Source of the DNA: Acidovorax sp. A79
GTDB taxonomy: Bacteria; Pseudomonadota; Gammaproteobacteria; Burkholderiales; Burkholderiaceae_C
DNA length: 64,000 bases
Assembly (NCBI RefSeq): GCF_041154505.1
Contig: NZ_AP028672.1
Location: forward strand, 5,310,501 to 5,374,500
Direction: 5' to 3'
The translations under genes and the position numbers were made by a program. Of this stretch, positions 28,475-37,371 are shown one piece after another. Numbering within the stretch: the first letter of the stretch is position 1; each line of letters opens with the position of its first letter. The notes beneath the pieces are model-generated. The model searched no databases, was not told where the DNA came from, and saw nothing but the letters and a program-made list of their open reading frames with translations.

Positions 28475-30049
28475 ATGAGCCAACACAACCTCTTCAGCGC
28501 CCTGCGCGCAGCCTTTCCCTCCGACCTGGGCCGCACCGCCGTGGAAACCACGGCGCCCGACGGCACCCCGCTGCACTACAGCTGGGCCGACCTGGACCAT
28601 GCCAGCGCGCGCATCGCCAACCTGCTGGCCTCGCTCGAGCTGCCCGAGGGCAGCCGCGTGGCCGTGCAGGTGGAAAAGTCGGTCGAAGCCATGCTGCTGT
28701 ACCTCGCCACCTTGCGCGCGGGCTACGTGTTCCTGCCGCTCAACACGGCCTACCAGAGCGCCGAGATCGAGTACTTCATCGGCAACGCCGAGCCTGCGGT
28801 GGTGGTGTGCAGCCCGGGCAACTTCGGCTGGGTGTCGAAGATCGCCTTCACGCTGGGCACGCAGCACGTCTTTACCCTGGGCGACGACCGCACCGGCAGC
28901 CTGCTGGAGCGCGCGGCGCACCATGGCGACAGCCACACGCCCGTGCAGCGCGCGGCCGATGACCTGGCCGCCATCCTGTACACCAGCGGCACCACGGGCC
29001 GCAGCAAGGGCGCCATGCTCACGCACGGCAACCTGCTGTCGAACGCGCAGGTGCTCAAGGAGTACTGGGGCTGGACGGCTACCGGAGGGCCTGATGGCCG
29101 TGGCGACGTGCTGATCCACGCCCTGCCCATCTTCCACGTGCACGGCCTGTTCGTGGCCATCCACGGCGCGCTGATCAATGGCAGCAAGATGATCTGGTTC
29201 AGCAAATTCGACCCCAAGGCCGTGCTCGCCGCCATGCCGCGCGCCACCGTCTTCATGGGCGTGCCCACGCTCTACGTGCGCCTGCTGGGCGAGGCCGGCC
29301 TCACCAAGGAGGCGGCGAAGAACATGCGCCTGTTCGTCGCGGGCTCGGCGCCGCTGCTCATCGAGACCTTCAACGAATGGCAGCAGCGCACCGGCCACAC
29401 CATCCTGGAGCGCTACGGCATGAGCGAGACCATCATGCTCACCTCGAACCCCTACGCGGCCGATGCGCGCCATGCCGGCCAGACCGAGCGGCGCGGCGCC
29501 ACCGTGGGCTTCCCGCTGCCCGGCGTGGGCCTGCGCGTGGTGGACGATGCCAACAAGCCGCTGCCCGTGGGCGAGATCGGCAACATCCAGGTTCAGGGCC
29601 CCAACGTGTTCAAGGGCTACTGGCGCATGCCCGAGAAGACGGCCGAGGAGTTCACGCCTGACGGCTGGTTCAAGACCGGTGACGTGGGCAAGGTGGACGA
29701 GCGCGGCTACGTGAGCATCGTGGGCCGCAGCAAGGACCTGATCATCAGCGGCGGCTACAACGTCTACCCCGCCGAGATCGAGGGCTACATCAACGACATG
29801 CCCGGCGTGGCCGAAAGCGCCCTGGTGGGCGTGCCGCACCCGGACTTCGGCGAAGTGGGCGTGGCCGTGGTCATCGCCAAGCCGGGCGTGAAGCTCGACG
29901 GCGAGGCCATCGTGGCGCGGCTCAAGTCGCAGCTGGCCAACTTCAAGATCCCCAAGCGCTGCTTCGTGGCCGACGAGTTGCCGCGCAACACCATGGGCAA
30001 GGTGCAGAAGAACCTTCTGCGCGAGCAGCACAAGGCACTGTTTTCCTGA
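28475..30049 (+). CDS. matB: Malonyl-CoA synthetase
   Basis: A 524-residue AMP-forming ligase (ANL superfamily) that joins malonate and CoA, the first step of malonate use before the decarboxylase. Visible motifs are YTSGTTGRSKGAMLTHGNL (A3), LERYGMSETIMLTSNPY (A5), WFKTGDVGKVDERGYVSI and GRSKDLIISGGYNVYPAEIE (A7-A8). The C-terminal Lys is in LPRNTMGKVQKNLLR. The Arg in YGMSETIMLTSNPYAADARH fits the MatB specificity region that binds the malonate carboxylate. The ATG at 28475 gives the usual MatB N-terminus (NLFSALRAAFP). Confidence 0.92.
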   Translation: MSQHNLFSALRAAFPSDLGRTAVETTAPDGTPLHYSWADLDHASARIANLLASLELPEGSRVAVQVEKSVEAMLLYLATLRAGYVFLPLNTAYQSAEIEYFIGNAEPAVVVCSPGNFGWVSKIAFTLGTQHVFTLGDDRTGSLLERAAHHGDSHTPVQRAADDLAAILYTSGTTGRSKGAMLTHGNLLSNAQVLKEYWGWTATGGPDGRGDVLIHALPIFHVHGLFVAIHGALINGSKMIWFSKFDPKAVLAAMPRATVFMGVPTLYVRLLGEAGLTKEAAKNMRLFVAGSAPLLIETFNEWQQRTGHTILERYGMSETIMLTSNPYAADARHAGQTERRGATVGFPLPGVGLRVVDDANKPLPVGEIGNIQVQGPNVFKGYWRMPEKTAEEFTPDGWFKTGDVGKVDERGYVSIVGRSKDLIISGGYNVYPAEIEGYINDMPGVAESALVGVPHPDFGEVGVAVVIAKPGVKLDGEAIVARLKSQLANFKIPKRCFVADELPRNTMGKVQKNLLREQHKALFS

Positions 30050-30104
30050 CCCCGTGGGCTGGCGGCTGCCGCAGGCGCGGCCTGCTGGCACCTGCCCGCC
30101 GCAG

Positions 30105-30737
30105 TCAGTGCCCGCCGCCGACCAGGGCGCGTCCGGCCGCCCGCAGGGCCTTGGCCGTGCTGTCGCCCAGCAGCAGCGCCCCGCTGCTGAACGCGCCATC
30201 CACGAGCAGCGAGAGCTGGGCGGCGATCACGTCCGGCTTTTTCACACCGAGCCGCCGGCACAGCGCCGAAAGCCGCTTGCGCTGCTCCAGCCTGTGGCGG
30301 GCCGAGATGGCGCGGGCAGGGTGCGCGGGGTCCGCGAATTCCGCGGCCACGTTCAGCTGGGGGCAACCCCGGTAGCCCGGGCGGGCCACCCGCTCGCCCA
30401 CCCACTGGAGCAGGGCGTCGAGCTCCGCCGCGGGATCGGGGCCGTGCGTTGAGACAACGTCGTCCCATTGCTGCCAGAACTCGCGGTCTTCGCGCTCCAG
30501 GAAGGCCGCGATCAAGTCATCCTTGGTGCGGTAGTAGCGGTAGAGGCTGGTCTTGGCGATCTTCGCGCGCTCGATGATCAGGTCGATGCCCACCGCGCGA
30601 ACGCCCTCGTTGTAGAAAAGCTGGGAAGCGGTGTCGAGGATGCGTTGCTGCACATCGCCGGGCGGCATGGCCGCGGGCGTGGCGGAGGAGGCAGCTCGCG
30701 AGGATGGGGCGCCGTCACGGGTTCCAGGTGGTCTCAT
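30105..30737 (-). CDS. TetR-family transcriptional regulator
   Basis: A 210-residue repressor. The helix-turn-helix domain is at residues ~25-75 (QRILDTASQLFYNEGVRAVG, then AKTSLYRYYRTKDDLIAAFL). The ligand domain that follows contains ARPGYRGCPQLNVAAEFADP, a phrase of the YfiR/TetR_C-type family. The ATG at 30737 has GGGAAAA upstream; ATG 30755 is possible. It converges on matB and points away from uspA, so the target is unclear. Confidence 0.85.
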   Translation of the reverse strand: MRPPGTRDGAPSSRAASSATPAAMPPGDVQQRILDTASQLFYNEGVRAVGIDLIIERAKIAKTSLYRYYRTKDDLIAAFLEREDREFWQQWDDVVSTHGPDPAAELDALLQWVGERVARPGYRGCPQLNVAAEFADPAHPARAISARHRLEQRKRLSALCRRLGVKKPDVIAAQLSLLVDGAFSSGALLLGDSTAKALRAAGRALVGGGH

Positions 30738-30901
30738 GCGCAGATTTTCCCACATCGCGCGGAGATGTGATACAGACCTGTATGTTGCCGGCAGGCCTGC
30801 ATGCGCCGCGTGCCTTCAGCCCGCTCCCCGGGGGCGGCCACGGCCGTGGCTCCGCCCCTGCCGTTGGGCAAGGCCCGCGCGGCGGGGCCTCTGCCCTGTG
30901 C

Positions 30902-31345
30902 TCAGCGCAGCACCAGCACGGGGATGTGCGAGTGCGTGAGCACATGCTGGGTTTCGCTGCCCAGCAGCAGGCGCTTGAGCCCCTTGCGGCCGTGCGATGC
31001 CATGACGATCAGGTCGCACTTGTGTTTCTTGGCGGCGGAGATCACCGCTTCCGCGACGAGATCGGATTTGGCGATGACGGCCTTCACGGCAACGCCCTGG
31101 GCGATGCCTTCGGTCTTGACGCCATCGACCATGGCCTGCGCGGCGTCGCCCCACTGTTTCTCGATGCGCTTGACGTCGCTCATGTCGACCGGCATGCCGC
31201 CTTCAAAGTAGCTGCGGGGATAGCGTGGCACGACCTTGAGGGCCACCACCGTGGCGCCCGACAGGGCTGCAAGGGACAGGCCGTGCTCCACCGCTTTGTC
31301 CGACAGGGCCGAACCGTCCGTGGCAATCAGGATGCGTTTGTACAT
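30902..31345 (-). CDS. uspA: Universal stress protein (UspA family)
   Basis: A 147-residue Usp domain. The N-terminal strand MYKRILIATDGSALSDKAVE and the ATP-binding motif G-x2-G-x9-G-S are visible (MASHGRKGLKRLLLGSETQHVL; the latter only its ends MASHGRKG and LLLGSETQ). The protein probably binds ATP. The start at ATG 31345 follows GAGGAGCCC. It is divergent from ccoI with a shared Fnr-type box at 31399-31412, so induction under low oxygen is likely, like the Anr-controlled Usp proteins of Pseudomonas. Confidence 0.93.
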   Translation of the reverse strand: MYKRILIATDGSALSDKAVEHGLSLAALSGATVVALKVVPRYPRSYFEGGMPVDMSDVKRIEKQWGDAAQAMVDGVKTEGIAQGVAVKAVIAKSDLVAEAVISAAKKHKCDLIVMASHGRKGLKRLLLGSETQHVLTHSHIPVLVLR

Positions 31346-31398
31346 AAAGGGCTCCTCAAAGTGATGGAACAAGCTTAGGATCAATCATGTTCCGGGGC

Positions 31399-31412
31399 TT
31401 GATCCAGGTCAA
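31399..31412. promoter_or_regulatory. Fnr box between uspA and ccoI
   Basis: TTGATCCAGGTCAA matches the Fnr/Anr consensus TTGAT-N4-ATCAA with one change. It lies 35 bases before the ccoI ATG and 54 before uspA on the other strand, so it can serve both promoters. Confidence 0.75.
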
Positions 31413-31446
31413 TGTACCTGCCGGGCCCTCACGATAGGCTTGAACC

Positions 31447-33897
31447 ATGTCAATGTTTGGACCCGGTGCGCCGGCCTCATCCCCGGTGCATCAGACAGAT
31501 GCCGGGACGGACGCGTGGCCGGCGGCCGCGCCCGCTCCGCAGGCCGTGCTGCTGGACGACCCGCACGAATGGTCGGCATTCGGCCGCCCGTGTGCTCAGG
31601 CGGGTGGTGCTCCCGCGGACCTTGCCGCGTGCGCCTGGGAATCCCAGGTGGTGCTGGAGGGCATGCACTGCGCGGCCTGCGCGCTCACCATCGAAGACGC
31701 GCTGCGCGCCGTGCCGGGCGTGCAGCAGGCCGATGTGAGCGCCGCCACGCGGCGCGCGCGCGTGGTCTGGCACCCGGCGCAGGTGCGCCCCTCGCAGTGG
31801 ATGCAAGCAGTGCACAAGGCCGGCTACCGCGCCATGCCCGCCATCGACGCCTTTGCACGCGAGCAGCGCCTGCGCGAGAGCCGCCGCGCGCTGTGGCGCT
31901 GGCTGGTGGCGGGTTTTTGCATGATGCAGGTCATGATGTACGCGTGGCCGGCCTATGTGGCACAGCCGGGCGACCTCACGCAGGAGATGGAGCAGCTGCT
32001 GCGCTGGGCTTCCTGGGTCATTACCTTGCCGATGGTGGTCTTTGCGTGCGGCCCCTTCTTCTCCAGCGCGCTGCGCGATATCCGGTTGCGCCGCGTGAGC
32101 ATGGACCTGCCCGTGGCGCTGGGCATGGCCATCACTTTCGCGGTGAGCACGGCCGGGACCTTCGACCCCACGGGCATCTTCGGGAAAGAGGTGTACTACG
32201 ACTCGCTGACCATGTTCGTCTTTTTCCTGCTCACGGGGCGCTGGCTCGAGCTGCGCCTGCGCGACCGCACTGCCGGCGCGCTGGAAGCCGTGATGAATCG
32301 CCTGCCCGACAGCGTGGAGCGGCGCTCGGCGGATGGCAGTTTCGTGCGCGTGGCCACACGCCGCCTGGCCGTGGGGGACACGATCCGCGTGCTGCCGGGG
32401 GAGTCCTTTCCGGCCGATGGGCGCATCACCCGGGGCAGCACCCAGGCCGACGAATCCCTTCTGACGGGAGAGTCCACCCCGGTGGCGCGGCCCGTGGGCA
32501 GCGTGGTCACGGCCGGCAGCTACAACTTGCAGGCGCCGGTGGAGGTGCAGGTGGAGGGCACGGGCGGGCAGACGCGCTTCGCGCAGATCGTGGCCTTGAT
32601 GGAAAGCGCGTCGCTGCAGAAACCCCGGCTGGCACAGCTGGCCGACCGCATCGCGCGGCCGTTCCTGGTGGCGGTGCTCGCGGCCGCGGCCCTGGCGGCC
32701 GCGTATTGGTGGCCCTCCGATCCTGGCCATGCGCTGATGGTGGCGGTGGCGGTCCTCATCGTCACCTGTCCCTGCGCGCTGTCCCTGGCCACACCGGTTG
32801 CCATGCTCACGGCGGCGGGCACGCTGGCGCGCCATGGCGTGCTGGTGCGCAACCTGCAGGGCCTGGAGGCCTTGGCCCGCGTGGATACCGTGGTGTTTGA
32901 CAAGACCGGCACGCTCACGCGGGACTGCATGGCATTGCAAACCGTGCATACCTCCGAAGGATGGACGGCACGGGGCGCGCTGGCGCTGGCGTCCGCCTTG
33001 GCGCGCCAATCGATGCATCCCGCATCGCGCGCCGTGGTGGCCGCTGCTGGCGCGCAGGACGACGGGCGCTGGATCGTGAGCGGCCTGCAGGAGGAAGCCG
33101 GGCTCGGCCTGGTGGCCGTGGCGCGGGATGGCCTGGGCGCGGAGCCTGCCCGCACGTTCCGGCTGGGCTCCGCCCGCCATGCGGGCGTGGCGCCGCAGGA
33201 CGGCGCCGCACTGCAGGTGGTGCTGTCGGAACAGCGCCCCGACGGGCGGGTGCTGGAACTGGCGCGCTTCGACCTGGTGGAGGCTCTGCGCGCCGAGGCC
33301 CCGGCCGTGGTGGCGACGTTGGCGGATGCCGGCATGGCGGTGCAGCTGCTGTCCGGTGACCGGGCCGTGTCGGTGCGGCGCGTGGCTGCGCAGGCGGGCA
33401 TAGCGCAGGCGGCGGGGGAGTGCACGCCCCAGGGCAAGCTGGCCGCGTTGCAGGCGCTGCAGGCCGGCGGCCACCACGTGGCCATGGTGGGCGATGGCAT
33501 GAACGATGGCCCGGTGCTGGCAGGCGCCCATGTGTCCTTCGCGTTTGGCCGCGCCGTGCCGCTGGCGCAGGCGCAGGCCGATTTTGTCGTGCTGGGCGAC
33601 AGCCTGGCGCTGGTGCCGCAAACGGTGCTGCTGGCGCGGCGCACCCTGCGTGTGGTGCGCCAGAACCTGTGGTGGGCCGCGGGCTACAACGCCCTGTGTG
33701 TTCCATTGGCCGTGGCTGGTTTCATGCCCGCCTGGCTCGCCGGGCTGGGAATGGCGCTGAGTTCGCTGCTGGTGGTCCTAAATGCCGCGCGCCTCGCACG
33801 AGATCTTCCGCCGTTGTCTTCCTCGGGCGCGGCGCCGCTGCCGCAAGAGGGTGCTCCGGCCATTGAAATCACCAAGACAACGCTGAAGGCCGCCTGA
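31447..33897 (+). CDS. ccoI: Copper-transporting P1B-type ATPase for cbb3 oxidase assembly
   Basis: An 816-residue P-type ATPase that exports Cu(I) for the CuB site of the cbb3 oxidase. One heavy-metal-associated domain (GMHCAACALTIEDAL, residues ~72-86) follows a Cys-containing N-terminus. The membrane metal motif is CPC (VTCPCALSLATP, ~441). The phosphorylated Asp is in DKTGTLT (~485), the HP motif is SMHPASRAV and the hinge motif is GDGMNDGPVLAGA. The last is unusual: most members read GDGINDAP. The ccoS ATG overlaps its stop. The start at ATG 31447 is placed 35 bases after the Fnr box. Confidence 0.94.
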   Translation: MSMFGPGAPASSPVHQTDAGTDAWPAAAPAPQAVLLDDPHEWSAFGRPCAQAGGAPADLAACAWESQVVLEGMHCAACALTIEDALRAVPGVQQADVSAATRRARVVWHPAQVRPSQWMQAVHKAGYRAMPAIDAFAREQRLRESRRALWRWLVAGFCMMQVMMYAWPAYVAQPGDLTQEMEQLLRWASWVITLPMVVFACGPFFSSALRDIRLRRVSMDLPVALGMAITFAVSTAGTFDPTGIFGKEVYYDSLTMFVFFLLTGRWLELRLRDRTAGALEAVMNRLPDSVERRSADGSFVRVATRRLAVGDTIRVLPGESFPADGRITRGSTQADESLLTGESTPVARPVGSVVTAGSYNLQAPVEVQVEGTGGQTRFAQIVALMESASLQKPRLAQLADRIARPFLVAVLAAAALAAAYWWPSDPGHALMVAVAVLIVTCPCALSLATPVAMLTAAGTLARHGVLVRNLQGLEALARVDTVVFDKTGTLTRDCMALQTVHTSEGWTARGALALASALARQSMHPASRAVVAAAGAQDDGRWIVSGLQEEAGLGLVAVARDGLGAEPARTFRLGSARHAGVAPQDGAALQVVLSEQRPDGRVLELARFDLVEALRAEAPAVVATLADAGMAVQLLSGDRAVSVRRVAAQAGIAQAAGECTPQGKLAALQALQAGGHHVAMVGDGMNDGPVLAGAHVSFAFGRAVPLAQAQADFVVLGDSLALVPQTVLLARRTLRVVRQNLWWAAGYNALCVPLAVAGFMPAWLAGLGMALSSLLVVLNAARLARDLPPLSSSGAAPLPQEGAPAIEITKTTLKAA

Positions 33898-34034
33898 TGG
33901 ACATTCTGTACCTGCTGATTCCGCTGTCCGTGGTGCTGGTCTTGATGGTTCTTGCAGGACTGTGGTGGGCGGTCCATCACGGCCAGTTCGAGAGCGTCGA
34001 GCAAGAAGGTGAACGGATTCTCCGAGACGATTGA
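33897..34034 (+). CDS. ccoS: Cbb3 oxidase maturation protein CcoS
   Basis: A 45-residue protein: [20 protein letters not shown], then [20 protein letters not shown] and ILRDD. One membrane segment (residues ~4-24) is followed by the family phrase W-x3-GQF-[ED]-[SD]-[LV]-E-x-[EQ]-x2-RIL-x-DD. CcoS is needed for insertion of heme and copper cofactors into cbb3 oxidase. It overlaps ccoI by one base (TGATG). Confidence 0.93.
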   Translation: MDILYLLIPLSVVLVLMVLAGLWWAVHHGQFESVEQEGERILRDD

Positions 34035-34044
34035 CTTGTGTCAA
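34031..34044. promoter_or_regulatory. Fnr box upstream of ccoN
   Basis: TTGACTTGTGTCAA is a perfect palindrome of Fnr/Anr type. It overlaps the end of ccoS and lies 54 bases before the ccoN ATG. It gives the oxidase genes their own oxygen-controlled promoter. Confidence 0.8.
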
Positions 34045-34098
34045 TGCCCTGAAAAGCTGGCTGCAACAAACTCTTACTGCAATACAAAGAGGTGCCCG

Positions 34099-35538
34099 AT
34101 GGATTCTCCAAAAACAAATGCTGCGCACTACAACGACACGGTGGTGCGGCAGTTTTCTATCATGGCCGTGGTATGGGGGGTGGTTGGCATGCTGGTGGGC
34201 GTCATCATCGCCGCCCAGCTGGCCTGGCCTGAACTCAACTTTGGCATACCCTGGCTCAGCTACGGGCGCTTGCGTCCCCTGCACACCAACGCGGTGATTT
34301 TTGCGTTTGGCGGCTGCGCGCTGTTCGCCACAAGCTACTACGTGGTGCAGCGCACCAGCCAGGTCCGGTTGTTCGCCGGGCCGCTGGCGGCGTTCACGTT
34401 CTGGGGCTGGCAGCTGGTCATCGTGGCCGCCGCCATCAGCCTGCCGCTGGGCTACACCTCCGGCAAGGAGTACGCAGAGCTTGAATGGCCCATCGACATC
34501 CTGATCACGCTGGTCTGGGTGTCCTACGCCATCGTGTTCTTCGGCACCATCGGTGTGCGCAAGGTCAAGCACATCTATGTGGCCAACTGGTTCTTCGGTG
34601 CGTTCATCCTGGCCGTGGCATTGCTGCATGTGGTCAACAGCGCAGCGATTCCCGCCGGCTTCATGAAGAGCTACTCGGCCTATGCGGGCGTGCAGGATGC
34701 GATGGTGCAGTGGTGGTATGGCCACAATGCCGTGGGCTTCTTCCTCACGGCGGGCTTCCTCGGGATGATGTACTACTTCATCCCCAAGCAGGCAGGCCGT
34801 CCGGTGTACAGCTACCGCCTGTCCATCGTCCACTTCTGGGCGCTGATCTTCACCTACATGTGGGCCGGTCCCCACCACCTGCACTACACCGCGCTGCCCG
34901 ACTGGACGCAATCGGTGGGCATGGTGTTCTCGCTGATCCTGCTGGCCCCCAGTTGGGGCGGGATGATCAACGGCGTGATGACGCTGTCCGGCGCCTGGCA
35001 CAAGCTGCGCGACGACCCGATCCTGCGCTTCCTGATCGTGTCGCTGTCGTTCTACGGCATGTCCACGTTCGAGGGCCCGATGATGTCCATCAAGACCGTT
35101 AATGCCCTGAGCCACTACACCGACTGGACCGTGGGCCACGTGCACTCCGGCGCCCTGGGCTGGGTGGGTCTGATCTCGATGGGGTCGCTGTACTACCTGG
35201 TTCCCCGCCTGTTCGGCCGCGAGAAGATGCACTCCATCAAGGCGATCGAGCTGCACTTCTGGATGGCCACCATCGGCATCGTCCTGTACATCGCCGCCAT
35301 GTGGATCGCCGGCGTGATGCAGGGCCTGATGTGGCGCGCCATCAATCCCGATGGCACGCTCACCTACACCTTTGTGGAAAGCGTGAAGGCGACCTATCCG
35401 TTCTATGTGATCCGTGTGGCCGGTGGTCTGCTGTACCTGGGCGGCATGGTAGTGATGGCCTGGAACGTGTGGGTGACTGCGATCTCCGGCCGTTCGGTCA
35501 AGGTGGCGATCCCTGCCGTGAATGCGGCCCACGCCTGA
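34099..35538 (+). CDS. ccoN: Cbb3-type cytochrome c oxidase subunit I
   Basis: A 479-residue catalytic subunit of the high-affinity cbb3 oxidase, with 12 membrane segments. It carries heme b, heme b3 and CuB. Heme and copper ligands are visible: the His-rich [16 protein letters not shown] (CuB), the cross-link region [19 protein letters not shown] and [12 protein letters not shown]. The N-terminus contains [17 protein letters not shown], the usual CcoN start. The ATG at 34099 is used; the ORF extension runs into ccoS. ccoO follows after 17 bases. Confidence 0.96.
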   Translation: MDSPKTNAAHYNDTVVRQFSIMAVVWGVVGMLVGVIIAAQLAWPELNFGIPWLSYGRLRPLHTNAVIFAFGGCALFATSYYVVQRTSQVRLFAGPLAAFTFWGWQLVIVAAAISLPLGYTSGKEYAELEWPIDILITLVWVSYAIVFFGTIGVRKVKHIYVANWFFGAFILAVALLHVVNSAAIPAGFMKSYSAYAGVQDAMVQWWYGHNAVGFFLTAGFLGMMYYFIPKQAGRPVYSYRLSIVHFWALIFTYMWAGPHHLHYTALPDWTQSVGMVFSLILLAPSWGGMINGVMTLSGAWHKLRDDPILRFLIVSLSFYGMSTFEGPMMSIKTVNALSHYTDWTVGHVHSGALGWVGLISMGSLYYLVPRLFGREKMHSIKAIELHFWMATIGIVLYIAAMWIAGVMQGLMWRAINPDGTLTYTFVESVKATYPFYVIRVAGGLLYLGGMVVMAWNVWVTAISGRSVKVAIPAVNAAHA

Positions 35539-35555
35539 GCCGAAGGAGATAACTC

Positions 35556-36188
35556 ATGTCTAACAACAACCCATCGAATTCGACCGGCTTCTCCCATGAA
35601 AAGGTGGAGACCAACAACTTCCTGATGATCGTGCTGATCCTGCTCGTGATCGCCATTGGCGGCCTGGTGGAGATCGTGCCGCTGTTCTTCCAGAAGTCCA
35701 CGACCGAGGCGGTCAAGGGTGTGGAGCCCTACAACGCCATGCAACTGGTGGGCCGCGACATCTATATCCGCGAGGGCTGCTACAACTGCCATTCGCAGAT
35801 GATCCGCCCCTTCCGCGCCGAGACGCTGCGCTACGGCCACTACTCGGTGGCGGGCGAGTTCGTGTACGACCATCCCTTCCAGTGGGGCAGCAAGCGCACC
35901 GGACCCGACCTGCACCGCGTGGGCGGCAAGTACAGCGATGAGTGGCACCGCATCCACCTGAACAACCCGCGCGACGTGGTGCCTGAGTCGAACATGCCCG
36001 CCTATCCCTGGCTGGAAAAGAGCGCGGTGGACCCCGCGAGCGTTGCGCCGCGCATGAAGGCGCTGCGCACCGTCGGCGTGCCCTACACGGACGAGCAGAT
36101 CGCGGCATCCGCGGCCGACGTCAAGGGCAAGACCGAGATGGAGGCGCTGGTCGCCTACCTGCAAGTCATGGGCCGTGCGCTCAAGTAA
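35556..36188 (+). CDS. ccoO: Cbb3-type cytochrome c oxidase subunit II
   Basis: A 210-residue membrane-anchored mono-heme cytochrome c that passes electrons to CcoN. One membrane segment (~23-43, [20 protein letters not shown]) is followed by the heme site [12 protein letters not shown] (residues ~74-78) and the axial Met in [12 protein letters not shown]. The family phrase [15 protein letters not shown] is present with an Asp (GRDIYIREG). AAGGAGAT before the ATG at 35556 is a strong ribosome site. Confidence 0.96.
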   Translation: MSNNNPSNSTGFSHEKVETNNFLMIVLILLVIAIGGLVEIVPLFFQKSTTEAVKGVEPYNAMQLVGRDIYIREGCYNCHSQMIRPFRAETLRYGHYSVAGEFVYDHPFQWGSKRTGPDLHRVGGKYSDEWHRIHLNNPRDVVPESNMPAYPWLEKSAVDPASVAPRMKALRTVGVPYTDEQIAASAADVKGKTEMEALVAYLQVMGRALK

Positions 36189-36200
36189 AGGAGGTTCGCA

Positions 36201-36338
36201 ATGGACATCACCACCATGCGCATCGTCGCCACGCTGGCCTCGATGGCCTGCTTCGTCGGCATCTGGGTCTGGGCCTACCGGGGCCGCAACAAGGCCCGGT
36301 TTGACGAGGCCGCTCGGCTGCCCTTTGAACAAGATTGA
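36201..36338 (+). CDS. ccoQ: Cbb3-type oxidase small subunit CcoQ
   Basis: A 45-residue one-helix protein: MDITTMRIVATLASMACFVG, then IWVWAYRGRNKARFDEAARL and PFEQD. The pattern of one membrane segment, a Tyr-Arg-x-Arg-Asn loop, and an F-D/E-A-A-x-L-P-F ending is that of CcoQ/FixQ, which stabilises the oxidase. It lies between ccoO and ccoP with GGAGG before it. Confidence 0.92.
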   Translation: MDITTMRIVATLASMACFVGIWVWAYRGRNKARFDEAARLPFEQD

Positions 36339-36362
36339 CCCCCACCAGAACGAGAACACCCC

Positions 36363-37283
36363 ATGAGTGACTTCACCAGCAATTTCTGGTCGGTCTTTGT
36401 GACCACGCTGACCCTGGTCGGCATCATCGCCTGCGGCATCCTGCTATGGATGGCAGGCCGCAAGAAGGTGATGGCCACGGCCGACAACACCACGGGCCAC
36501 GTCTGGGACGAGGACCTGGTCGAGATGAACAACCCCCTGCCGCGCTGGTGGGTCTGGCTGTTCGTCATCACCATCGTCTTCGGCTTCGGCTACCTGGCCG
36601 CCTACCCAGGCCTTGGCAGTTTCACCGGCAAGCTGAACTGGACGCAGAAGGGCGAATACGAAGCCGAGATGGCCAAGGCCAAGGCTGAACTGGAGCCGCT
36701 GTATGCCCGTTTCGCCTCGATGAAGCCGGAAGACGTGGCCAGGGACCCGCAGGCCCAGGCCATTGGCGAGCGCCTGTTCATGAACAACTGCGCTCAGTGC
36801 CATGGTTCCGACGCGCGCGGCAGCAAGGGTTTCCCCAATCTGGCGGACGGTGACTGGCTCCATGGCGGGGCGCCCGAGAAGATCCGTGAAACGATCGAAA
36901 AGGGCCGTGTGGGCAACATGCCTCCCATGGCGGCTGCAGTGGGCACGCCCGAAGACGTGCGCAACCTGTCGCACTATGTGCTGAGCCTGTCGGGCAGCCC
37001 GCACGATTCGCTGCGTGCTTCGCTGGGCAAGTCCAAGTTCACGGCATGCGCGGCCTGCCATGGCATGGACGGCAAGGGCAACCAGGCGCTGGGTGCACCC
37101 AATCTGACCGACGACGTCTGGCTGCATGGCTGGGGCGAGGCGGCCATTACCGCCATGGTCAACAACGGCAAGGTCAACCAGATGCCGGCCCAGGCCGACA
37201 AGTTGACGGAAGCGCAGATCGGCGTGCTGTCTGCATATGTATGGGGCCTGTCCAACGGCAAGCAGGCTGCCGCGGTGCGCTGA
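36363..37283 (+). CDS. ccoP: Cbb3-type cytochrome c oxidase subunit III (di-heme)
   Basis: A 306-residue di-heme cytochrome c. Two N-terminal membrane segments (residues ~9-30 and ~60-80) come before two heme c sites, CAQCHGSDARG (~143) and CAACHGMDGKG (~227). The axial Met residues are in GNMPPM and NQMPAQ. The phrase HVWDEDLVEMNNPLPRWW is typical of CcoP. A terminator-like hairpin follows at 37289, so ccoG may be expressed at a lower level. Confidence 0.96.
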   Translation: MSDFTSNFWSVFVTTLTLVGIIACGILLWMAGRKKVMATADNTTGHVWDEDLVEMNNPLPRWWVWLFVITIVFGFGYLAAYPGLGSFTGKLNWTQKGEYEAEMAKAKAELEPLYARFASMKPEDVARDPQAQAIGERLFMNNCAQCHGSDARGSKGFPNLADGDWLHGGAPEKIRETIEKGRVGNMPPMAAAVGTPEDVRNLSHYVLSLSGSPHDSLRASLGKSKFTACAACHGMDGKGNQALGAPNLTDDVWLHGWGEAAITAMVNNGKVNQMPAQADKLTEAQIGVLSAYVWGLSNGKQAAAVR

Positions 37284-37288
37284 TCCGG

Positions 37289-37328
37289 GCCGGGTGGCGC
37301 GCCCCCTGGCGCTGCGCCCGGCTTTTTG
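37289..37328 (+). terminator. Terminator or attenuator between ccoP and ccoG
   Basis: Outer stem GCCGGG (37289-37294) and CCCGGC (37317-37322) is followed directly by TTTTT. Additional GGCGC pairs are possible inside. Since ccoG follows on the same strand after 89 bases, it may act as an attenuator that lowers assembly-factor expression relative to the oxidase. Confidence 0.65.
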
Positions 37329-37371
37329 CCCCATTGCTGAAGACACACCAAGCCAATAGGTCGACACCACC

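Noticed and set aside
30831..30858. GC-rich inverted repeat GGGGCGG / CCGCCCC after uspA
   Set aside because: It has stem potential but no T run in either direction. In DNA of this GC content such repeats are common, so a terminator call is not supported.
33778..35532. A 584-codon minus-strand frame opposite ccoN
   Set aside because: Shadow frame with His/Gln/Arg-rich composition. CcoN is certain from its metal ligands and Fnr box.
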